Below are positions 17,917-27,231 of a DNA stretch of 64,000 nucleotides, piece by piece. The notes under the pieces are model-generated. The model was not told where the DNA came from and did not search any database. It saw only the letters and a list, made by a program, of their open reading frames with translations. Source of the DNA: Paenarthrobacter aurescens. Its GTDB lineage: Bacteria; Actinomycetota; Actinomycetes; Actinomycetales; Micrococcaceae. The first letter of the stretch is position 1. Each line of letters starts with the position of its first letter. The DNA is taken from positions 160,781 through 224,780 of the forward strand of contig NZ_JAOEFX010000011.1 of NCBI RefSeq assembly GCF_025421775.1, in the 5' to 3' direction. The position numbers were made by a program, and so were the translations under genes.

Positions 17917-18357
17917 CTAGCTCTCCTCCGGGTTCACCAAACGAAGGGAGATCGAGTTGATGCAGAACCGCTGGTCTGTAGGCGTACCGTAACCCTCGCC
18001 TTCGAAAACGTGCCCCAGATGCGAATCACAGTTGGCGCAACGGACTTCCACCCGGTCCATCCCCATGGTCCGGTCGTGGAGGTACCGGACAGTGCCCTCA
18101 GCCAGGGGGGCCCAGAAGGACGGCCAACCGCAGTGGGAATCAAACTTCTCCCGGCTGGTGAACAGTTGGCTGCCGCAGGCCCGGCATTGGTAAACCCCTT
18201 CAGTGTGCGTGTCCCAGTACTCGCCCGTGTAGGGGCGCTCCGTCCCCGCCTGCCTCAGGACGCGGTATTCCTCCGGGGTCAGCTCTTCGCGCCACTGGGC
18301 GTCGCTTTTCTCCACGGGCGCGGAAGTCGTCTTGCTGGTGTTGTCAGGAGTGTTCAT
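17917..18357 (-). CDS. msrB: Peptide-methionine (R)-S-oxide reductase
   Basis: Repairs methionine-R-sulfoxide in oxidised proteins. 146 residues from the ATG at 18357, which has GGAG 9 nt upstream; longer in-frame readings would invade the neighbouring gene. Both zinc CxxC pairs are visible (YQCRACG near residue 60 and RCANCDSH near 108), with GWPSF near 80 and the catalytic Cys in QRFCINSISLR near 132. It lies 14 bp after the stop of the hypothetical gene upstream and is probably co-transcribed with it. Confidence 0.95.
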   Translation of the reverse strand: MNTPDNTSKTTSAPVEKSDAQWREELTPEEYRVLRQAGTERPYTGEYWDTHTEGVYQCRACGSQLFTSREKFDSHCGWPSFWAPLAEGTVRYLHDRTMGMDRVEVRCANCDSHLGHVFEGEGYGTPTDQRFCINSISLRLVNPEES

Positions 18358-18371
18358 GTCTTCTCCAACGC

Positions 18372-18863
18372 TCACGAGTCGCCGATAAATCCCGAACCCG
18401 CATACAGGTGGAGGACCGGAAGACCCAGCTGGTCCTGCGCCTTGTTGGCCCAATCAGTATGGAACGTGTCCGCTATGGCATGGGGACGGGTCACCACCAC
18501 GGCCTGGGCGGCATCCAGTGCCCGGACCTTCGCCACCAAACCAGCCACGGCATCGCCGTCGACGACCTCGCCCGTGACGCCACCGCCCAACCCTGCCAAA
18601 GCCGCCAGCGAGGCAGCCAGGGTCTCTGAAGCCTCCGCCCGCTCCGCCTCAGGATCCGGGGATTGCGCTGTGAGTTCGCGGAATGCCTTGGCGATATCAA
18701 GCAACGAAAGATTCTCCAGGAAATCCACCAGGAGATGGCGCTCGGTATTGGAGGGGACCAGCACAACAAGTGGCGCGTCGCCGCCGTCGATCAGTTTTGC
18801 GATGTTAACGCGGTCGTCAGGGCCAAGGGGTTCTTCAGTCAGGATGACTATGGGATCACTCAT
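18372..18863 (-). CDS. Hypothetical protein, alpha/beta fold
   Basis: 163 residues; I do not recognise a named family. Alternating strand/helix pattern: IVILTEEPLGPDD at the N-terminus, APLVVLVPSNTERHLLVDFL at about 29-48, and AQAVVVTRPHAIADTFHTDW near 120. That is a Rossmann- or USP-like arrangement with repeated hydrophobic strands. No signal peptide, no cysteine motif. It is short, acidic, and just upstream of msrB on the same strand, so a link to stress physiology is possible but unproven. Confidence 0.75.
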   Translation of the reverse strand: MSDPIVILTEEPLGPDDRVNIAKLIDGGDAPLVVLVPSNTERHLLVDFLENLSLLDIAKAFRELTAQSPDPEAERAEASETLAASLAALAGLGGGVTGEVVDGDAVAGLVAKVRALDAAQAVVVTRPHAIADTFHTDWANKAQDQLGLPVLHLYAGSGFIGDS

Positions 18864-18985
18864 GGCTACAGCGTAGTCCCGGGGAACCGGAGTCCGCAGG
18901 CTTTAGCAGCCAATTCCGGCGTGCGAGTACGCCGCGCGGTCCGCGCCTGCACCGGGCAACGCCGGGGAACGGCAACAATGGAACC

Positions 18986-20257
18986 ATGGCATCGAATACC
19001 CGGTCAGCGAGAGACGCTGCAGAGAACAAACTGTCCGTCCGCACCAAATGGGCCATCGCAGGATTCGTGGCAGGCGGCTCCCTCGCCGGTCTCGTGGCGG
19101 CCGGATCCTCTGCGCTCGCCGTCTACTTTGCCCGCCGTGTCATCACTCCCGCAGCCCGCCACGAGGACCAGGAAGTTCTCGCAGTCATCCGTGGCGACAA
19201 AGGCTTGCAGGTCATCCTCGCCGCTACCCCGGACTCGACCATCGATGGCGTCTTCAGCCTCTTTTTCGCCGGTGGACAAGGACACGCGAGAATTGGCCGG
19301 ATCGTGTCATATTCGCCTGCCGAACAAACGGTGCTCCGCGAGGTTGAGGAGGTCTACAGTGGCAATCTCCCAGAGGCCCGCCGGGCCTGGTGGAGCGGCG
19401 CTACCTACCCGGACCCTGCCGCCATCGGCCTTGCGGCCGAGGACGTGGACATAGACGTCGACGGCGGTAAGGCGCCGGCGTGGTTGGTCCGCGCCGAAGC
19501 GTCGTCGCCTGCCACGGTCTGGGCCATCATGGTGCACGGGCGCGGTGCGACCCGGCTGGAGGGCCTCCGGGCTGTCCGGACTGCCCGGGACCTGGGCTTG
19601 GACAGCCTTTTGATCTCCTACCGCAACGACGGCCTGGCCCCCTCTGCCCTGGACGGGCGTTACGGACTGGGATCCACAGAATGGCGCGACGTGGAGGCTG
19701 CCATCGAATACGCACTGGATCATGGCGCGGGGGAGATAGTTCTTTTCGGATGGTCCATGGGTGGGGCGATCAGCCTGCAGACCGCCGATCTCTCCAAGTA
19801 CCGGCATGTCATCCGGGCCTTGGTTCTGGACGCCCCGGTCATCAATTGGGTGAATGTCATGGCCCACCATGCCGAAATGAACAGAATTCCGTACACAGTG
19901 GGGCGCTATGGGCAGCTGATGCTGGGGCACCCGCTGGGGCGCAGGCTGACCGGTTTGTCCGCGCCGGTGGACCTGAAGGCCATGGACTGGGAGGCCCGCG
20001 CCGTGGAATTGCGCACCCCCACCCTGCTGATCCATAGCGTCGACGACGACTACGTGCCGTTTGGGCCTTCCGCCAGCCTCGCAGAGAAGAACCCGGAGAT
20101 GGTCACCTTTGAGCCGTTTAACGGTGCGCGGCACACCAAGGAATGGAACGTGGACCCGGAACGGTGGGAGCGCGTGGTTCACGCTTGGTTGCAACGACAA
20201 TTGGCTCCGCGGAACAACCCGGGCCAGACAGGTGTCGCAGGTCAGGCGGGTGTCTAA
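18986..20257 (+). CDS. Alpha/beta hydrolase with N-terminal membrane segment
   Basis: 423 residues. One hydrophobic segment (WAIAGFVAGGSLAGLVAAG, about residues 22-40) anchors or exports it. The hydrolase core has the nucleophile elbow GWSMGG near residue 255, the acid in SVDDDYVPFG near 353, and the catalytic His in GARHTKEW near 380, an ordering normal for the superfamily. The family resembles membrane-anchored esterases of the BAAT/dienelactone-like group in Actinobacteria; the substrate is unknown. It is divergent from the hypothetical/msrB genes, converging on the YbaK-type deacylase gene. Confidence 0.88.
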   Translation: MASNTRSARDAAENKLSVRTKWAIAGFVAGGSLAGLVAAGSSALAVYFARRVITPAARHEDQEVLAVIRGDKGLQVILAATPDSTIDGVFSLFFAGGQGHARIGRIVSYSPAEQTVLREVEEVYSGNLPEARRAWWSGATYPDPAAIGLAAEDVDIDVDGGKAPAWLVRAEASSPATVWAIMVHGRGATRLEGLRAVRTARDLGLDSLLISYRNDGLAPSALDGRYGLGSTEWRDVEAAIEYALDHGAGEIVLFGWSMGGAISLQTADLSKYRHVIRALVLDAPVINWVNVMAHHAEMNRIPYTVGRYGQLMLGHPLGRRLTGLSAPVDLKAMDWEARAVELRTPTLLIHSVDDDYVPFGPSASLAEKNPEMVTFEPFNGARHTKEWNVDPERWERVVHAWLQRQLAPRNNPGQTGVAGQAGV

Positions 20258-20284
20258 GGTCAGGCGGGTTTCAGGACCTGCCGG

Positions 20285-20797
20285 CTAGAGCCTGCCCTTG
20301 GCAGCCGGCGATGTGCCGATGGGCGCAACAGAGGCCTTGGTGAGCCTGATGAGGTCCGCCGGGGCAAGCTCAATGTCCAGTCCTCGGCGGCCTCCGGAGA
20401 CCAGGATTGCTTCAAATGCCAGGGCGGATTCGTCCAGGACCGTGGGGGAGGACTGGCGTTGTCCCAGCGGAGATATCCCACCCAGCACATATCCAGTGCG
20501 GCGTTCAGCCGCCTTGGGATCGGCCATGGCTGCTTTCTTGGCACCGAGTGCCGCAGCGACGGACTTTAGGTCGAGGTTGCCGGACACGGGGACAATGGCT
20601 ACCGCCAGGCTGCCTTCAACGTCAACCATCAGTGTCTTGAAGACCCTCGCGGGTTCGATGCCCAGGACTTCGGCGGCCTCAAGGCCGTAACTGGCAGCCG
20701 CTGGGTCATGGGAATACGGGTGCAGCACGAAGGGAACGCCGGCCGCAGCAAGTGCTGCAGTAGCCGGCGTTCCCTGTGAAGCCATCTTTTTGGCCAT
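20285..20797 (-). CDS. ybaK: Cys-tRNA(Pro)/Cys-tRNA(Cys) deacylase, YbaK/EbsC type
   Basis: trans-editing enzyme that hydrolyses mischarged Cys-tRNA(Pro). 170 residues. Family signatures: FVLHPYSHDPAAASYGLEAA near residues 24-43, RVFKTLMVD with the key Lys near 54, and GYVLGGISPLGQ near 107-118. No other domain. It is 27 bp from the end of the converging hydrolase and 35 bp downstream of the SufE gene on the same strand. Confidence 0.93.
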   Translation of the reverse strand: MAKKMASQGTPATAALAAAGVPFVLHPYSHDPAAASYGLEAAEVLGIEPARVFKTLMVDVEGSLAVAIVPVSGNLDLKSVAAALGAKKAAMADPKAAERRTGYVLGGISPLGQRQSSPTVLDESALAFEAILVSGGRRGLDIELAPADLIRLTKASVAPIGTSPAAKGRL

Positions 20798-20832
20798 ACC
20801 GTGTGGGTGTGCCTTTCAGTGTTCCAGTCGGC

Positions 20833-21291
20833 TCAGTGTTCCAGCCGGCTTGCGGCTGCAACTTTGCGCTTGATGCGGCCGAGCATGGCAGTCATTCCGC
20901 GCATACGAAGGGGAGTGATGGCCCGCGTCAGGCCCAGCAGTTCGGGCATGTCGTCCGGAACAGCAAGGATTTCTTCGGCGGTGAGTCCGTCGAGGCCCTC
21001 GTGCAGGACGCCGGCAAAGCCGCGGGTGGTCGGCGCCTCCTGGGGAGCCTTGAAGAAGAGCCGGTAGGCGCGCGCACCGTCAGGATTCTTCTCCGACTCG
21101 ATCGTGAGGAACAGCGGGGACTGGCATTCCACAACCTGCTCCAGCAACTCAGGGTGGTCCTTCAGGCGCTCCGGAAGCTCCGGAAGGCCCCTGGAGAACT
21201 CCAGCAGGAGCTGCAGACGGTCAGGCTCCGTCAGTGCCTGGAAGTCATCGACGATTTCCGCCAGCGCGGTGGGCAAAGTGTACGTACTCAT
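20833..21291 (-). CDS. SufE family cysteine desulfurase activator
   Basis: Sulfur-acceptor protein for SufS-type cysteine desulfurases in Fe-S cluster assembly. 152 residues from the ATG at 21291 (a GTG 18 nt upstream is possible). N-terminal LAEIVDDFQALTEPDRLQLL and the acceptor cysteine in VVECQSPLFL near residue 64 match the family. The gene is preceded on the same strand by the rhodanese gene, giving a sulfur-transfer pair. suf genes themselves are not in the window. Confidence 0.9.
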   Translation of the reverse strand: MSTYTLPTALAEIVDDFQALTEPDRLQLLLEFSRGLPELPERLKDHPELLEQVVECQSPLFLTIESEKNPDGARAYRLFFKAPQEAPTTRGFAGVLHEGLDGLTAEEILAVPDDMPELLGLTRAITPLRMRGMTAMLGRIKRKVAAASRLEH

Positions 21292-21366
21292 CTCTTCCAG
21301 CTTACGCACTACGGCGTCGAATGCATCTTGTGTGCAGGAACACTACGAGGGGCCCGAACGACCGAA

Positions 21367-22293
21367 CTAGTTGCTTGCGAAGGCAGCTGGAACGGAACCG
21401 CGCTCGGCACCCTTGACGATGGGAACGCGCACGGCGTTGCCCCACTCGGTCCAGGATCCGTCGTAGTTGCGGACGGTGTCGAAGCCCAGGAGGTACTTCA
21501 GGGCGAACCAGGTGTGGCTGGAGCGTTCGCCGATCCGGCAGTAGGCCACGACGTCATCGCCGGCTGCGAGCCCGGCCTCACCCAGGTACAGGGCTTCGAG
21601 TTCCTCGCGGCTGCGGTAGGTACCGTCTTCTGCAGCTGCGCGGGCCCACGGAATGGATGCGGCCGTGGGGATGTGGCCGCCACGGAGTGCGCCCTCTTCG
21701 GGGTAGGCAGGCATGTGGGTACGCTGTCCCGTGTATTCCTCGGGGGAGCGGACATCGATCAGGGGGTTTCCCAGGTGCGCCAGGACATCTTCCTTGAACG
21801 CACGGATGGGAGCGTCGTTGCGCTCTACTTCCGGGTACTCGGCGGCTGTGGGCTTCGATACCTCGGTGGTCAGCTCGCGGCCTTCGGCGATCCACTTGTC
21901 GCGGCCGCCGTCCAGGAGACGGACGTCCTCGTGGCCGAAGAGAGTAAAGACCCAGAGGGCGTAGGCAGCCCACCAGTTGGACTTGTCACCGTAAATCACC
22001 ACGGTGCTGTCACGGGAGATGCCCTTGGAGGCGGCGAGGGCGGCGAATGCTGCGCCATCCACGTAGTCGCGGGTGACTTCGTCATTCAGGTCGGTGTGCC
22101 AGTCGATCTTGACGGCGCCCGGGATGTGGCCGGTCTCGTAGAGGAGGACGTCTTCATCGGACTCCACGACAACCAGCTTGCCGTCGGCAATGGCGCCGTC
22201 TGCAAGTGCTGCCGCGAGCCATTCGGTGGACACGAGGCGTTCAGGGTTCGCGTACGAAGCGAACTTTTCGTTCTGTTCAACGGGGTAGGACAT
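21367..22293 (-). CDS. sseA: Thiosulfate sulfurtransferase (two-domain rhodanese)
   Basis: 308 residues with tandem rhodanese domains. The active-site Cys of the second domain is in VAYCRIGERSSHTWFAL near residue 245; the first domain (EDVLLYETGHIPGAVKIDWH near 45-65) is structural. ATG start. It is followed by SufE at 75 bp, so persulfide sulfur may pass between them. It is divergent from zapE; the 209-bp gap (22294-22502) carries both promoters, and I see no clear operator in it. Confidence 0.94.
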   Translation of the reverse strand: MSYPVEQNEKFASYANPERLVSTEWLAAALADGAIADGKLVVVESDEDVLLYETGHIPGAVKIDWHTDLNDEVTRDYVDGAAFAALAASKGISRDSTVVIYGDKSNWWAAYALWVFTLFGHEDVRLLDGGRDKWIAEGRELTTEVSKPTAAEYPEVERNDAPIRAFKEDVLAHLGNPLIDVRSPEEYTGQRTHMPAYPEEGALRGGHIPTAASIPWARAAAEDGTYRSREELEALYLGEAGLAAGDDVVAYCRIGERSSHTWFALKYLLGFDTVRNYDGSWTEWGNAVRVPIVKGAERGSVPAAFASN

Positions 22294-22502
22294 GGTGATG
22301 GCCTTTCACTGACAACGGACGGAGCCAGGCCGTGGAGGATGGTGCAGGTGCCAGCCCGGCGTGCTCCCAACACTAACCACGGGTCGCCAGGAATGCTTCC
22401 CTGTGGTCATACGGTGAAATATGGGCTTGGTCACGTGTCCGTTCCGTGCCCTCCGATGCCGGTATTCTTGCTGGGGACCTAATACCGAAGGAACGGACCA
22501 CC

Positions 22503-23543
22503 GTGGTACAGATCGAACAACTGGCTGCCCGCACACCGGCAGTCTCCGTGGAGGAACTCCTCAAGGGTTTCTACCCGTCTCCGCGATTCGGAGAGGTATC
22601 GTTCGACAGCTACCGGCCCGATCCTACGCAGCCCAGCCAAGCCAATGCTGTGAAGCTCCTGTCTGCCTTTGCCGATGGTGTGGGCTCCGATGACGGCGGC
22701 GGAATCTTCAAGAAGCTGTTTGCCAAGAAGGCGCCCGCCACGAGGGCAGGAATATACCTTGACGGCGGCTTTGGTGTGGGCAAAACCCACCTCCTGGCCT
22801 CGTTGTGGCACAGGTCGCCAGGGCCAAAGGCTTTCGGCACATTCGTTGAATACACCAACCTCGTTGGGGCGCTGTCATTCCGTAAAACCGTGGAGGCTCT
22901 CAGCAGCTACAAACTGGTGTGCATCGACGAATTCGAACTGGACGATCCCGGCGACACCGTGCTGATGTCCCGCCTCATGCGTGAATTGGCCGACGCCGGC
23001 GTCAAGCTCGCTGCCACGTCCAACACGTTGCCCGGCTCGCTGGGTGAAGGGCGTTTTGCGGCCGTCGACTTCCAGCGCGAGATCCAGGTCCTGGCCGACC
23101 AGTTCGATGTCGTGAGGATCGACGGTGAGGACTTCCGCCACCGTGGCTTGCCGGCTGCCCCGGCACCCCTCAAAACCGAAGAGCTCAAGCACCGCATGAA
23201 GGCAGAATTCGACGGCAAGACGGTGGCTGTGGATGATTTCGGCACGCTCGTCAACCACTTGGCCGCCGTCCACCCCAGCCGTTACCGGCAGCTCATCTCG
23301 GGTGTGGAAGCAGTGGTGTGGAGCGACGTGGAAACCATTACCGAACAGGCGGTCGCCCTCCGCTTCGTGGTGTTGGCCGACAGGCTTTACGACAAGGACG
23401 TGCCCATCCTGGCCAGCGGCGTCCCTTTCGATAAGCTCTTTACCGAAGAAATGATGACCGGCGGCTATACGAAGAAGTACTTCCGCGCTGTGTCCAGGCT
23501 GACCGCACTGGCCCGCGAGGCCCAAAACCACGAACCTGCCTGA
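22503..23543 (+). CDS. zapE: Cell division protein ZapE (AFG1-like ATPase)
   Basis: P-loop ATPase of the AFG1/ZapE family; in proteobacteria ZapE modulates FtsZ rings, and in mitochondria AFG1 helps protein turnover. 346 residues from the GTG at 22503, chosen for GAAGGA 9 nt upstream. Walker A is GGFGVGKTH near residue 90 and Walker B CIDEFELDDPGD near 140; the arginine/sensor region SNTLPGSLGEGRFAAVDFQR is near 180. Length and motif order are normal. The function in actinobacteria is not settled. Confidence 0.92.
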   Translation: MVQIEQLAARTPAVSVEELLKGFYPSPRFGEVSFDSYRPDPTQPSQANAVKLLSAFADGVGSDDGGGIFKKLFAKKAPATRAGIYLDGGFGVGKTHLLASLWHRSPGPKAFGTFVEYTNLVGALSFRKTVEALSSYKLVCIDEFELDDPGDTVLMSRLMRELADAGVKLAATSNTLPGSLGEGRFAAVDFQREIQVLADQFDVVRIDGEDFRHRGLPAAPAPLKTEELKHRMKAEFDGKTVAVDDFGTLVNHLAAVHPSRYRQLISGVEAVVWSDVETITEQAVALRFVVLADRLYDKDVPILASGVPFDKLFTEEMMTGGYTKKYFRAVSRLTALAREAQNHEPA

Positions 23544-23544
23544 T

Positions 23545-24762
23545 TCAGGCCTTCTGAAGGGGCTCCCTGCTCTTCAGCATCCAGCGAACCAGGATACCTC
23601 CAGCCAGAGCCCAGAAAGCAGCGCCTACACCGGCGAAGCTGAGTCCCGATGCTGCCAGCAGGAATGTGATGCACGCCGGAATACGTTCTTCGGTGACGGC
23701 CAGCGCGGAGGATATTGACGCGGCTAAGGTCCCCAGGAGTGCGAGACCGGCCACGGCCTCAAGAAGTCCGGGCGGGGCCGCAGCTACCAAGGTAACAAGC
23801 GCGGCGGAGGCGGCTGCAAGGAGCAGGTAGGCGAAGCCGGAGACGAAAGCTGCGATCCAGCGCCTGCCATGGTCCTTGCCCGCCTCCTCACCCGCGGCCA
23901 GCGCCGCGCTGAGTGCGGCCAGGTTGATTGCATGGCCTCCGAAGGGTGCGCCGACTATGGTTCCCGCGCCAGTGACCAGCATGGATGACCGCCATGGCGT
24001 GGTGTACCCAAATGACTTCAATACTGCGACGCCGGGAATGTTCTGCGACGCCATGGTGACGATGAACAAGGGCAGGGCAAGGCCTATGGCGGCTTCCATG
24101 GAGAACGCAGGCGTGGTCCATTCCAGCCTGGGCAGAAGGCTCTGGCCAGGCACGTGAACGCCGTTGGACACAATGTGGATGCCGATGACGGCCAACGCGA
24201 CCAGCAGTGACGCCGGAACCGACCAGCGTGGTGCGAATTTCATCAGGACCACCCAGCACAACACCACTGGTGCGATGAACAGGGGAGCCGAGCCCAGCGA
24301 CTTGAAGGGCGCCAGGCACAGGGGGAGCAGTACCCCGGCAAGCATTGCTTGCGCCAGTGCGGTGGGGATCATCGCCATGAGCCGGCCCAGGACGGGAAGC
24401 AGGCCAGTCAGGACGATCAGCACGCCGACGATCAGAAACGCACCCACCGCGGCCGGCCAGCCGCCGTCGACCATTCCAGCGGAGGCGAGCAGTGCCGCGC
24501 CGGGCGTTGACCACGCAAGGGTGACTGGCATCCTGGACCGCCACGACAGCCACAGGATGCCCAGGCCAAAGGTGAGGGTCAGCACCAGCAAGCCACTGGA
24601 TGCTTGTGCCTGATTTGCCCCCACAGACTGCAAACCTGCAAGGACAACAGCGAACGACGATGTGAAGCCGACCAAGGCGGTGACAATTCCTGCTGTGATC
24701 GGTGGTCCCAGCGTCTCCCGGGTGGCACGGCTTTGGGTGGCTGGCGGAGAGACGGAAGGCAT
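23545..24762 (-). CDS. BenE family benzoate/H+ symporter-like transporter
   Basis: Inner-membrane transporter of the BenE family (benzoate:H+ symport), 405 residues from the ATG at 24762. About 11-12 hydrophobic segments; the family opening ITAGIVTALVGFTSSFAVVL is near residue 20, with AWSTPGAALLASAG near 80 and MIPTALAQAMLAGVLLP near 130. No benzoate-degradation genes are nearby, so the substrate is uncertain. It converges with zapE with one base between the stops. Confidence 0.88.
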   Translation of the reverse strand: MPSVSPPATQSRATRETLGPPITAGIVTALVGFTSSFAVVLAGLQSVGANQAQASSGLLVLTLTFGLGILWLSWRSRMPVTLAWSTPGAALLASAGMVDGGWPAAVGAFLIVGVLIVLTGLLPVLGRLMAMIPTALAQAMLAGVLLPLCLAPFKSLGSAPLFIAPVVLCWVVLMKFAPRWSVPASLLVALAVIGIHIVSNGVHVPGQSLLPRLEWTTPAFSMEAAIGLALPLFIVTMASQNIPGVAVLKSFGYTTPWRSSMLVTGAGTIVGAPFGGHAINLAALSAALAAGEEAGKDHGRRWIAAFVSGFAYLLLAAASAALVTLVAAAPPGLLEAVAGLALLGTLAASISSALAVTEERIPACITFLLAASGLSFAGVGAAFWALAGGILVRWMLKSREPLQKA

Positions 24763-24824
24763 GGGATCCAAAATACCCGACCCAGGGGCGGAACCTTGCG
24801 ACCGGTGCCGTCCCGTTAAACGCC

Positions 24825-24866
24825 AAGGGCACCGGTGGCGCCTCTCGGCGGGACCGGTGCCCCCTT
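24825..24866 (-). terminator. Stem-loop after the antitoxin-like gene
   Basis: AAGGGCACCGGT pairs with ACCGGTGCCCCCTT (one bulge) in the gap between the antitoxin-like gene and benE, orientation fitting the minus-strand gene ending at 24895. Confidence 0.5.
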
Positions 24867-24894
24867 GACGTATCTGGTACGGCGGCTCAGGCAG

Positions 24895-25122
24895 CTATGG
24901 CTGCTTCGGCTCATCCGTGACGGGAGCCTGTCCAGGCTGGCCGTCGTTCTTGGCCACGAAGTCGGAAGCGGCATTCTGGACCTTGTCGACGTGGCCGGCA
25001 TACTTGCCGCCCGTCTTGTTGTCCACAAAATCCCCGGCTTTTTCGATGCCATTCTTGATGGCTTCTTCGTTGCCTTGAATGAGACCCTGAGCCTTGCCCT
25101 TCAGGTCGTCAATTAAACCCAC
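24895..25122 (-). CDS. MT0933/Rv0909-like antitoxin family protein
   Basis: 75 residues from the GTG at 25122, which has GGAGGT 5 nt upstream. It begins GLIDDLKGKAQGLIQGNEEA and contains EKAGDFVDNKTGGKYAGHVD then VQNAASDFV, the pattern of the small MT0933-type antitoxin family (Rv0909 of Mycobacterium), helical and amphipathic, also resembling CsbD-type stress proteins. No toxin gene is adjacent, so it is either an orphan antitoxin or a structural stress protein. The C-terminus is Pro/Gln-rich. Confidence 0.75.
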   Translation of the reverse strand: MGLIDDLKGKAQGLIQGNEEAIKNGIEKAGDFVDNKTGGKYAGHVDKVQNAASDFVAKNDGQPGQAPVTDEPKQP

Positions 25123-25223
25123 GGGCACCTCCCTTCCATCGCGGAGCCAGTTCGCTCCTCCGCGTCCGACCCTAACACCAGATGTTATGGGTGCCAAGGG
25201 TTCGGGGCGGGGCTGTGAACAAA

Positions 25224-26678
25224 CTACGCCAATGGCTTACTTTCCACCTTATGGCGCGGGCTGTCCGGGTTCATCAGCGAGTGCCTTCGGCCGTAGGCGA
25301 AGTAGATCACCAGCCCGATGACCAGCCACACTCCGAAACGCAACCAGGTTTCCCAGTGCAGTTGGAACATGAGGAATGCCGAAGCAAGGACGCCGAAGGC
25401 GGGAACCACCGGCATGAGCGGCAGGCGGAAGGTACGCGGAGCGTTGGGCTTGGTGTAGCGGAAGACAATCACGGAAACACAAACCACCACGAAAGCAGCC
25501 AGGATGCCGATGTTGGTCAGGTCGGCCACTTCCTTGATGGGGAAGACTCCGGCAAGGAACGCCGAGGCAACGCCGGCGATCCATGTGACGCGCTGTGGCG
25601 TGCCGTGCCGGTCCGTCTTGGCGAACCAACCGGGCAGCAGGCCGTCGCGGCTCATGGAGAACCACACGCGCGTGACGCCCAACAGGAAGGTCAGCATGAC
25701 GGTCAGGATGGAAAGCACCGCGAACACCGAGATGATGGTGGCAATGACGGGCAGTCCAACCCCCTGGAACGCCGACGCGAAGCCAGCCGTGGGGTTGATG
25801 TCCTTGTAGTTCTGCATGCCGGTCAAGACCAGCGTGGCAGCTACGTACAGGAGCATGGCGATGATCAAGGACAGGATGATGGCCTTGGGCATGTGCTTCT
25901 TGCCGTCCTTCGCTTCTTCGGCCGCTGTGCTCATGGCGTCATAGCCGAAGACTGCGAAGAAGACGGTTGCGGCGCCGGCGATGACCGGACCGAAACCGCT
26001 GGGCATGAACGGGTTGTAGTTCTCGGCGTTGACGTAGAAAATGCCGAGTCCGATGATGAACAGGATCAGAATGACCTTGATGGCCACCGCTACAAGTTCG
26101 AACCGGCCGAATGCCTTTGTGCCCCGGCTGAGGATCCAAGTGACCAGGAGGCAGACGAGGATGGCGGGGAGGTTGATGATGCCGCCCTTGCCCTCATCTG
26201 CGGTGGAGGTCATCCATGTGGGCATATGGATTCCGATGCCCGAGAGGAACGCGTCGAAGTAGCCGGAGATGCCGATGGCAACCACAGCCACGATGGCGAT
26301 GTACTCAAGCAGGAGATCCCAGCCAATGAACCAGCCAATGATCTCGCCGAGGGCGACGTAGCCGTAGGTGTAGGCCGAGCCGGCACGGGGGATCATGCCG
26401 GCGAATTCGGCATAGGAAAGTGCCGCAGCGCCGGAGGCCAGGCCGGCGATCAGGAAGGAAATGAGCACGGCAGGGCCTACGCCCGGGGTCCCCTCACTGC
26501 CGTGGGCTACGAGGCCCGCCAGCGAAAAGATTCCGACGCCGATAATTCCGCCGACGCCTATGGCGGTCAGCTGCCACAGGCCCAGACTCTTGAAGAGTCC
26601 GCTGTGCTTGTTTTCTTCCTCGATATCGTCGATGGGCTTGCGCCTCAGGACGGACTTGGAAGCCGTCTGTTGGTTCAT
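25224..26678 (-). CDS. APC superfamily amino acid permease (YfnA/CAT-like)
   Basis: 484 residues, about 12-14 membrane segments. The consensus amphipathic loop is GLWQLTAIGVGGIIGVGIFS at about 33-52, with VLISFLIAGLASGAAALSYA near 75-95 and FAGMIPRAGSAYTYGYVALG near 97-116. This is the cationic/branched amino acid transporter-like group of APC carriers. A good AGGAG site is 8 nt before the ATG. Substrate is not assignable. The tRNA cluster begins 180 bp upstream; the minus-strand terminator at 26822-26849 ends that cluster before the permease. Confidence 0.92.
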   Translation of the reverse strand: MNQQTASKSVLRRKPIDDIEEENKHSGLFKSLGLWQLTAIGVGGIIGVGIFSLAGLVAHGSEGTPGVGPAVLISFLIAGLASGAAALSYAEFAGMIPRAGSAYTYGYVALGEIIGWFIGWDLLLEYIAIVAVVAIGISGYFDAFLSGIGIHMPTWMTSTADEGKGGIINLPAILVCLLVTWILSRGTKAFGRFELVAVAIKVILILFIIGLGIFYVNAENYNPFMPSGFGPVIAGAATVFFAVFGYDAMSTAAEEAKDGKKHMPKAIILSLIIAMLLYVAATLVLTGMQNYKDINPTAGFASAFQGVGLPVIATIISVFAVLSILTVMLTFLLGVTRVWFSMSRDGLLPGWFAKTDRHGTPQRVTWIAGVASAFLAGVFPIKEVADLTNIGILAAFVVVCVSVIVFRYTKPNAPRTFRLPLMPVVPAFGVLASAFLMFQLHWETWLRFGVWLVIGLVIYFAYGRRHSLMNPDSPRHKVESKPLA

Positions 26679-26821
26679 GGGGGTACTCCTGCCAGTTGGC
26701 GTGGAACGGTGATGAGCTCGCAGTACATTATGCGAGCCGAATCACATTAGATAAAGCGAATTCTTCTGAGGGGTATCAGTTACTTCAATTGATGAATGGA
26801 GTATTAGCTGCATGCGGGCAT

Positions 26822-26849
26822 AAAAAAAGCAGCTCCGAGGAGCTGCTTT
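26822..26849 (-). terminator. Intrinsic terminator of the minus-strand tRNA cluster
   Basis: AAAGCAGCTCC / GGAGCTGCTTT stem with a run of seven A on the left, which is a T run on the minus strand, right after the last tRNA-Gly. Confidence 0.85.
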
Positions 26850-26860
26850 CTTTAATCTGG

Positions 26861-26933
<73 letters not shown>

Positions 26934-26993
26934 ACATGCTGTCTGCCGGGCTGATGCCTGGCGGTCAACAACAAACAAGTTGCCTTGTTCTGG

Positions 26994-27065
26994 TGGGCGA
27001 TACTGGGATCGAACCAGTGACCTCTTCCGTGTCAGGGAAGCGCGCTACCGCTGCGCCAATCGCCC
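26994..27065 (-). tRNA. tRNA-Val(GAC), copy 1
   Basis: 72-nt cloverleaf: acceptor GGGCGAT/ATCGCCC, anticodon loop CTGACAC (GAC), T loop TTCGATC, A73. CCA is encoded: the + strand shows TGG directly before the gene. Identical to the copy at 27232-27303. Confidence 0.97.
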
Positions 27066-27098
27066 GTTTCCGGGTCCTTCTATGTCCTTCAAAAGGAG

Positions 27099-27171
<73 letters not shown>

Positions 27172-27231
27172 ACATGCTGTCTGCCGGGCTGATGCCTGGC
27201 GGTCAACAACAAACAAGTTGCCTTGTTCTGG

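Noticed and set aside
25182..26750. 522-codon plus-strand frame
   Set aside because: Antisense to the APC permease, His/Gly/Asp-rich shadow sequence.
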